Shown: positions 62,156 through 64,000 of the stretch, piece by piece
Layout of the letters: each line of letters begins with the position of its first letter
Numbering within the stretch: the first letter of the stretch is position 1
Assembly: GCF_007558815.1 (NCBI RefSeq)
Contig: NZ_VLTJ01000022.1
Location: forward strand, 62,001-126,000
Length of the DNA stretch: 64,000 nucleotides
Direction: 5' to 3'
From: Verticiella sediminum
GTDB lineage: Bacteria; Pseudomonadota; Gammaproteobacteria; Burkholderiales; Burkholderiaceae_B
Position numbers and translations under genes: made by a program
The notes under the pieces: model-generated
Database searches by the model: none
Told to the model about the DNA's origin: nothing
Seen by the model: only the letters and a program-made list of their open reading frames with translations

Positions 62156-62905
62156 ATGCGCCTGCTCGTCGTCAATCCCAACACCAGCGCCAGCGTCACC
62201 GGGCTGATCGCCGCCGAGGCCCGGCGCGCCGCCAGCCCGGGCACCGAGATCGATGCGGTCACCGCCGCGTTCGGCATGGCCTATATCGAAACCCGGCTCG
62301 AATCGGTGATCGGCGGCTATGCCGCCGTGTGCGCCGCCGCCGAGCACTACGAGCGCCACGACGGCGTGATCGTCGCGGCCTTCGGCGACCCGGGGCTGGG
62401 CGGGATGCGCGAGCTGTTCGACGTCCCCGTGACCGGCATGACCGAGGCCGCCCTCGCCAGCGCCTGCCTGCTCGGCCAGCGCTTCTCCATCGTGGCGATC
62501 AGCCGCCGCATCAAGGCCTGGTATCGCGAGTGCGTGCAGGGCTACGGCCTGGAGACGCGCCTGGCGAGCATCCGCAGCCTGGAGCAGCCCCTGGCCAACA
62601 TCGCCACCGTGCAGGACGACCACGCCGAGCGCCTGGTCGCGCTGTGCGAGCAGACCGTCGTGGAGGACGGCGCCGACGTGGTGATCATCGCCGGCGCGCC
62701 CCTCGCCGGCCTGGCGCGCAGCGTGCGGGGCCGGATTCCCGTACCGGTGGTCGACGGCGTCTCCAGCGCCGTGCGGCACCTCGAGAGCCTGGTCGCGCTC
62801 GACCCGGGCGCAGCGCAGACCGGCAGCTTCGCGCGCCCGCCGGCCAAGCCCAACCAGGGCCTGCCGCCCAGACTCGCCGCCATGCTCGCGGCAGGCCGGC
62901 CATGA
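62156..62905 (+). CDS. Asp/Glu-racemase (hydantoin racemase) fold protein lacking the catalytic cysteines
   Basis: A 249-residue protein of the Asp/Glu/hydantoin racemase superfamily: N-terminal MRLLVVNPNTSASVTGLI, then AAFGDPGLGGMRELFDVPVTGM and GADVVIIAGAPLAGLA. Hydantoin racemases use two cysteines, one directly before FGDPG and one in the C-terminal half; here these positions are Ala75 and about Gly180. Racemisation by the usual two-base mechanism is therefore unlikely, and a lyase or decarboxylase-like role is possible. It overlaps the amidase start by 4 bp (ATGA) and follows the Bug stop by 4 bp. Confidence 0.88.
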   Translation: MRLLVVNPNTSASVTGLIAAEARRAASPGTEIDAVTAAFGMAYIETRLESVIGGYAAVCAAAEHYERHDGVIVAAFGDPGLGGMRELFDVPVTGMTEAALASACLLGQRFSIVAISRRIKAWYRECVQGYGLETRLASIRSLEQPLANIATVQDDHAERLVALCEQTVVEDGADVVIIAGAPLAGLARSVRGRIPVPVVDGVSSAVRHLESLVALDPGAAQTGSFARPPAKPNQGLPPRLAAMLAAGRP

Positions 62906-64000
62906 GCGATACCGGCGAGACCGCCGACCTGGCCGATGCCGGTGTCGTCGAATTGTCCCGACTTTTGCACGCAGGCGAGGTGTCCGCGCTCGATGTCGCC
63001 CAGGCCTGCATCGAACGCATCGAGGCCTGCGATGGGGGCTTGAACGCCATGGTGCGCTTCGACCCGCAGGTCGGCCTGGCGCAGGCACGCGCAGCCGACC
63101 GGCGCCGGGCGGCCGGCGAGGCGCATCCGCTGCTCGGCATCCCGTATACGGCCAAGGACAATATCTGGGTGGCCGGCCTCGGCTGCACCCAGGGTTCATT
63201 GCGTTTCGAGCACTTTCGGGCGCCGGCCGACGCCCAGGCCGTCGCCGCGCTGCGCGCGGCCGGGGCCGTCTTCCTCGGTCACACCAACTGCTCGGAGTTC
63301 GCCTGCAAGGGCGTGACCACCAACCTGCTGTACGGCGTGACGCGCAACCCGTGGCATCCGCAGCTCACGCCGGGCGGCTCCTCGGGCGGCGCGGCCAGCG
63401 CGACGGCGGCGGGCTATGCGCCGCTCGCCCTGGCCACCGACGCCGGCGGCTCGACCCGGCGGCCGGCCGCGCACACCGGCGTGGTGGGCTTCAAGCCGAG
63501 CGCCGGGCTGATCCCGCACGCGCTCGGCCATGCCGAGCCGGTCTACGGCAACTCGGTGATCGGGCAGATGACGCGCTCGGCGGCCGACCTGCGCCCGGTG
63601 CTGCGCACGCTGGCGCTCGATGCACCGGACGATCCGCAATGGCGGCCGCACGACGTGCGCGAGCGGCTGGCGCAAACGGATGCCGCGCCGCGTCTGCGCA
63701 TCGGCTACAGCCCGCGCCTGGGATTGGGCCATGCGGTCGATCCCGACGTGCAGCAGGCACTCGAACGTACCGCGCAGGCGCTGCAGGCGCTGGGCCACGA
63801 GGTCATCGCCTGCGACCCCGCCTGGCCGGCGGACACCAGCGAAGAGGCCCTGATGCCCCTGCAGTGGGCAGGCCTCGCCGAGTTGCACGGCCCAGCCTGG
63901 CAGGCCGGCGAGTGGACGGCGGACCCCGACATCGCCGCGCAGATCGAGAAAGGCCTGGCGCTGGCGGGCAGCGCCGTGACGGCGGCCCTGCGCCTGCGTG
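62902..64000 (+). CDS. Amidase signature family protein, 3' end outside the window
   Basis: The frame opens at ATG 62902, overlapping the previous stop (ATGA), and stays open to the last base of the window, giving 366 codons. The Ser-cisSer-Lys triad is complete: Lys85 in PYTAKDN, the cis-Ser in TPGGSSGGAAS (160/161) and the nucleophile Ser184 in TDAGGSTRRPAAHTG. Such enzymes hydrolyse amides to acid and ammonia or amine. As last visible gene of the cluster it probably performs a step after, or parallel to, the amidohydrolase. The substrate is unknown. Confidence 0.92.
   Translation, partial: MSDTGETADLADAGVVELSRLLHAGEVSALDVAQACIERIEACDGGLNAMVRFDPQVGLAQARAADRRRAAGEAHPLLGIPYTAKDNIWVAGLGCTQGSLRFEHFRAPADAQAVAALRAAGAVFLGHTNCSEFACKGVTTNLLYGVTRNPWHPQLTPGGSSGGAASATAAGYAPLALATDAGGSTRRPAAHTGVVGFKPSAGLIPHALGHAEPVYGNSVIGQMTRSAADLRPVLRTLALDAPDDPQWRPHDVRERLAQTDAAPRLRIGYSPRLGLGHAVDPDVQQALERTAQALQALGHEVIACDPAWPADTSEEALMPLQWAGLAELHGPAWQAGEWTADPDIAAQIEKGLALAGSAVTAALRLR

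Overview
The window is one continuous stretch of high-GC chromosome, very likely from a betaproteobacterium of the Burkholderiales, family Alcaligenaceae (Bordetella / Achromobacter / Pigmentiphaga group). The grounds are gene content and order: four orphan tripartite-tricarboxylate 'Bug' receptors, many LysR/GntR/IclR regulators, the purM-hda-HAD-pcnB order, and the block moeB-ctpA-envC-gpmA facing rhodanese-secB-gpsA. The genus is an inference; no 16S rRNA gene is present. I saw no tRNA, rRNA, CRISPR array or intact insertion sequence.

Layout. 1-7182: 3' part of a giant secreted repeat protein, ending in a strong terminator. 7459-11524: housekeeping genes purM, hda, a HAD phosphatase and pcnB. 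11585-15503: IclR regulator, metallo-beta-lactamase-fold protein, FAD aromatic hydroxylase and DUF2783 protein, an aromatic-degradation unit with a readable promoter and operator. 15534-19703: LysR, Bug receptor, FAD monooxygenase, LysR. 19765-23028: a small secreted protein, then hmgA-fahA (homogentisate breakdown). 23189-27720: large catalase katE, a DMT transporter and bioB. 28003-28130: debris of a DUF1016 (YhcG-like) nuclease gene. 28177-33418: rpoN and recQ (coupled through a TTGA overlap inside a dispersed repeat) and glnS. 33527-39287: RpiR regulator and class III aminotransferase diverging from a nitrilase, a Bug receptor and an M81 peptidase. 39313-47786: quinone oxidoreductase, class III CoA-transferase, ABC importer and crotonase-fold enzyme, with a divergent GntR regulator. 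47964-50788: a MASE1-PAS membrane sensor and a three-domain hydrolase/SnoaL/acyl-CoA-binding fusion. 50825-57712: the conserved moeB-ctpA-envC-gpmA / rhodanese-secB-gpsA block. 57816-64000: Bug receptor, GntR, amidohydrolase, Bug receptor, Asp/Glu-racemase-fold protein and amidase (cut by the window end), apparently a catabolic cluster for an amide- or ureide-type compound.

How it works together. Conserved core blocks (nucleotide synthesis, RNA turnover, protein export, cell division) alternate with accessory catabolic cassettes. Each cassette has its own regulator and most have their own uptake protein. Several regulator-target gaps carry clear palindromes: the IclR promoter at 12394-12442, paired TGGTTAACCA sites at 59627-59659, the inverted repeat at 35821-35847, and a 12-mer on both sides of the gntR gene at 47097. 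The most unusual items are the Cys-nucleophile hydrolase fused to an acyl-CoA-binding domain, the racemase-fold protein lacking both catalytic cysteines beside an amidase and an amidohydrolase, the exact 558-bp modules of the surface protein, and the recQ-rpoN junction built from a dispersed repeat.
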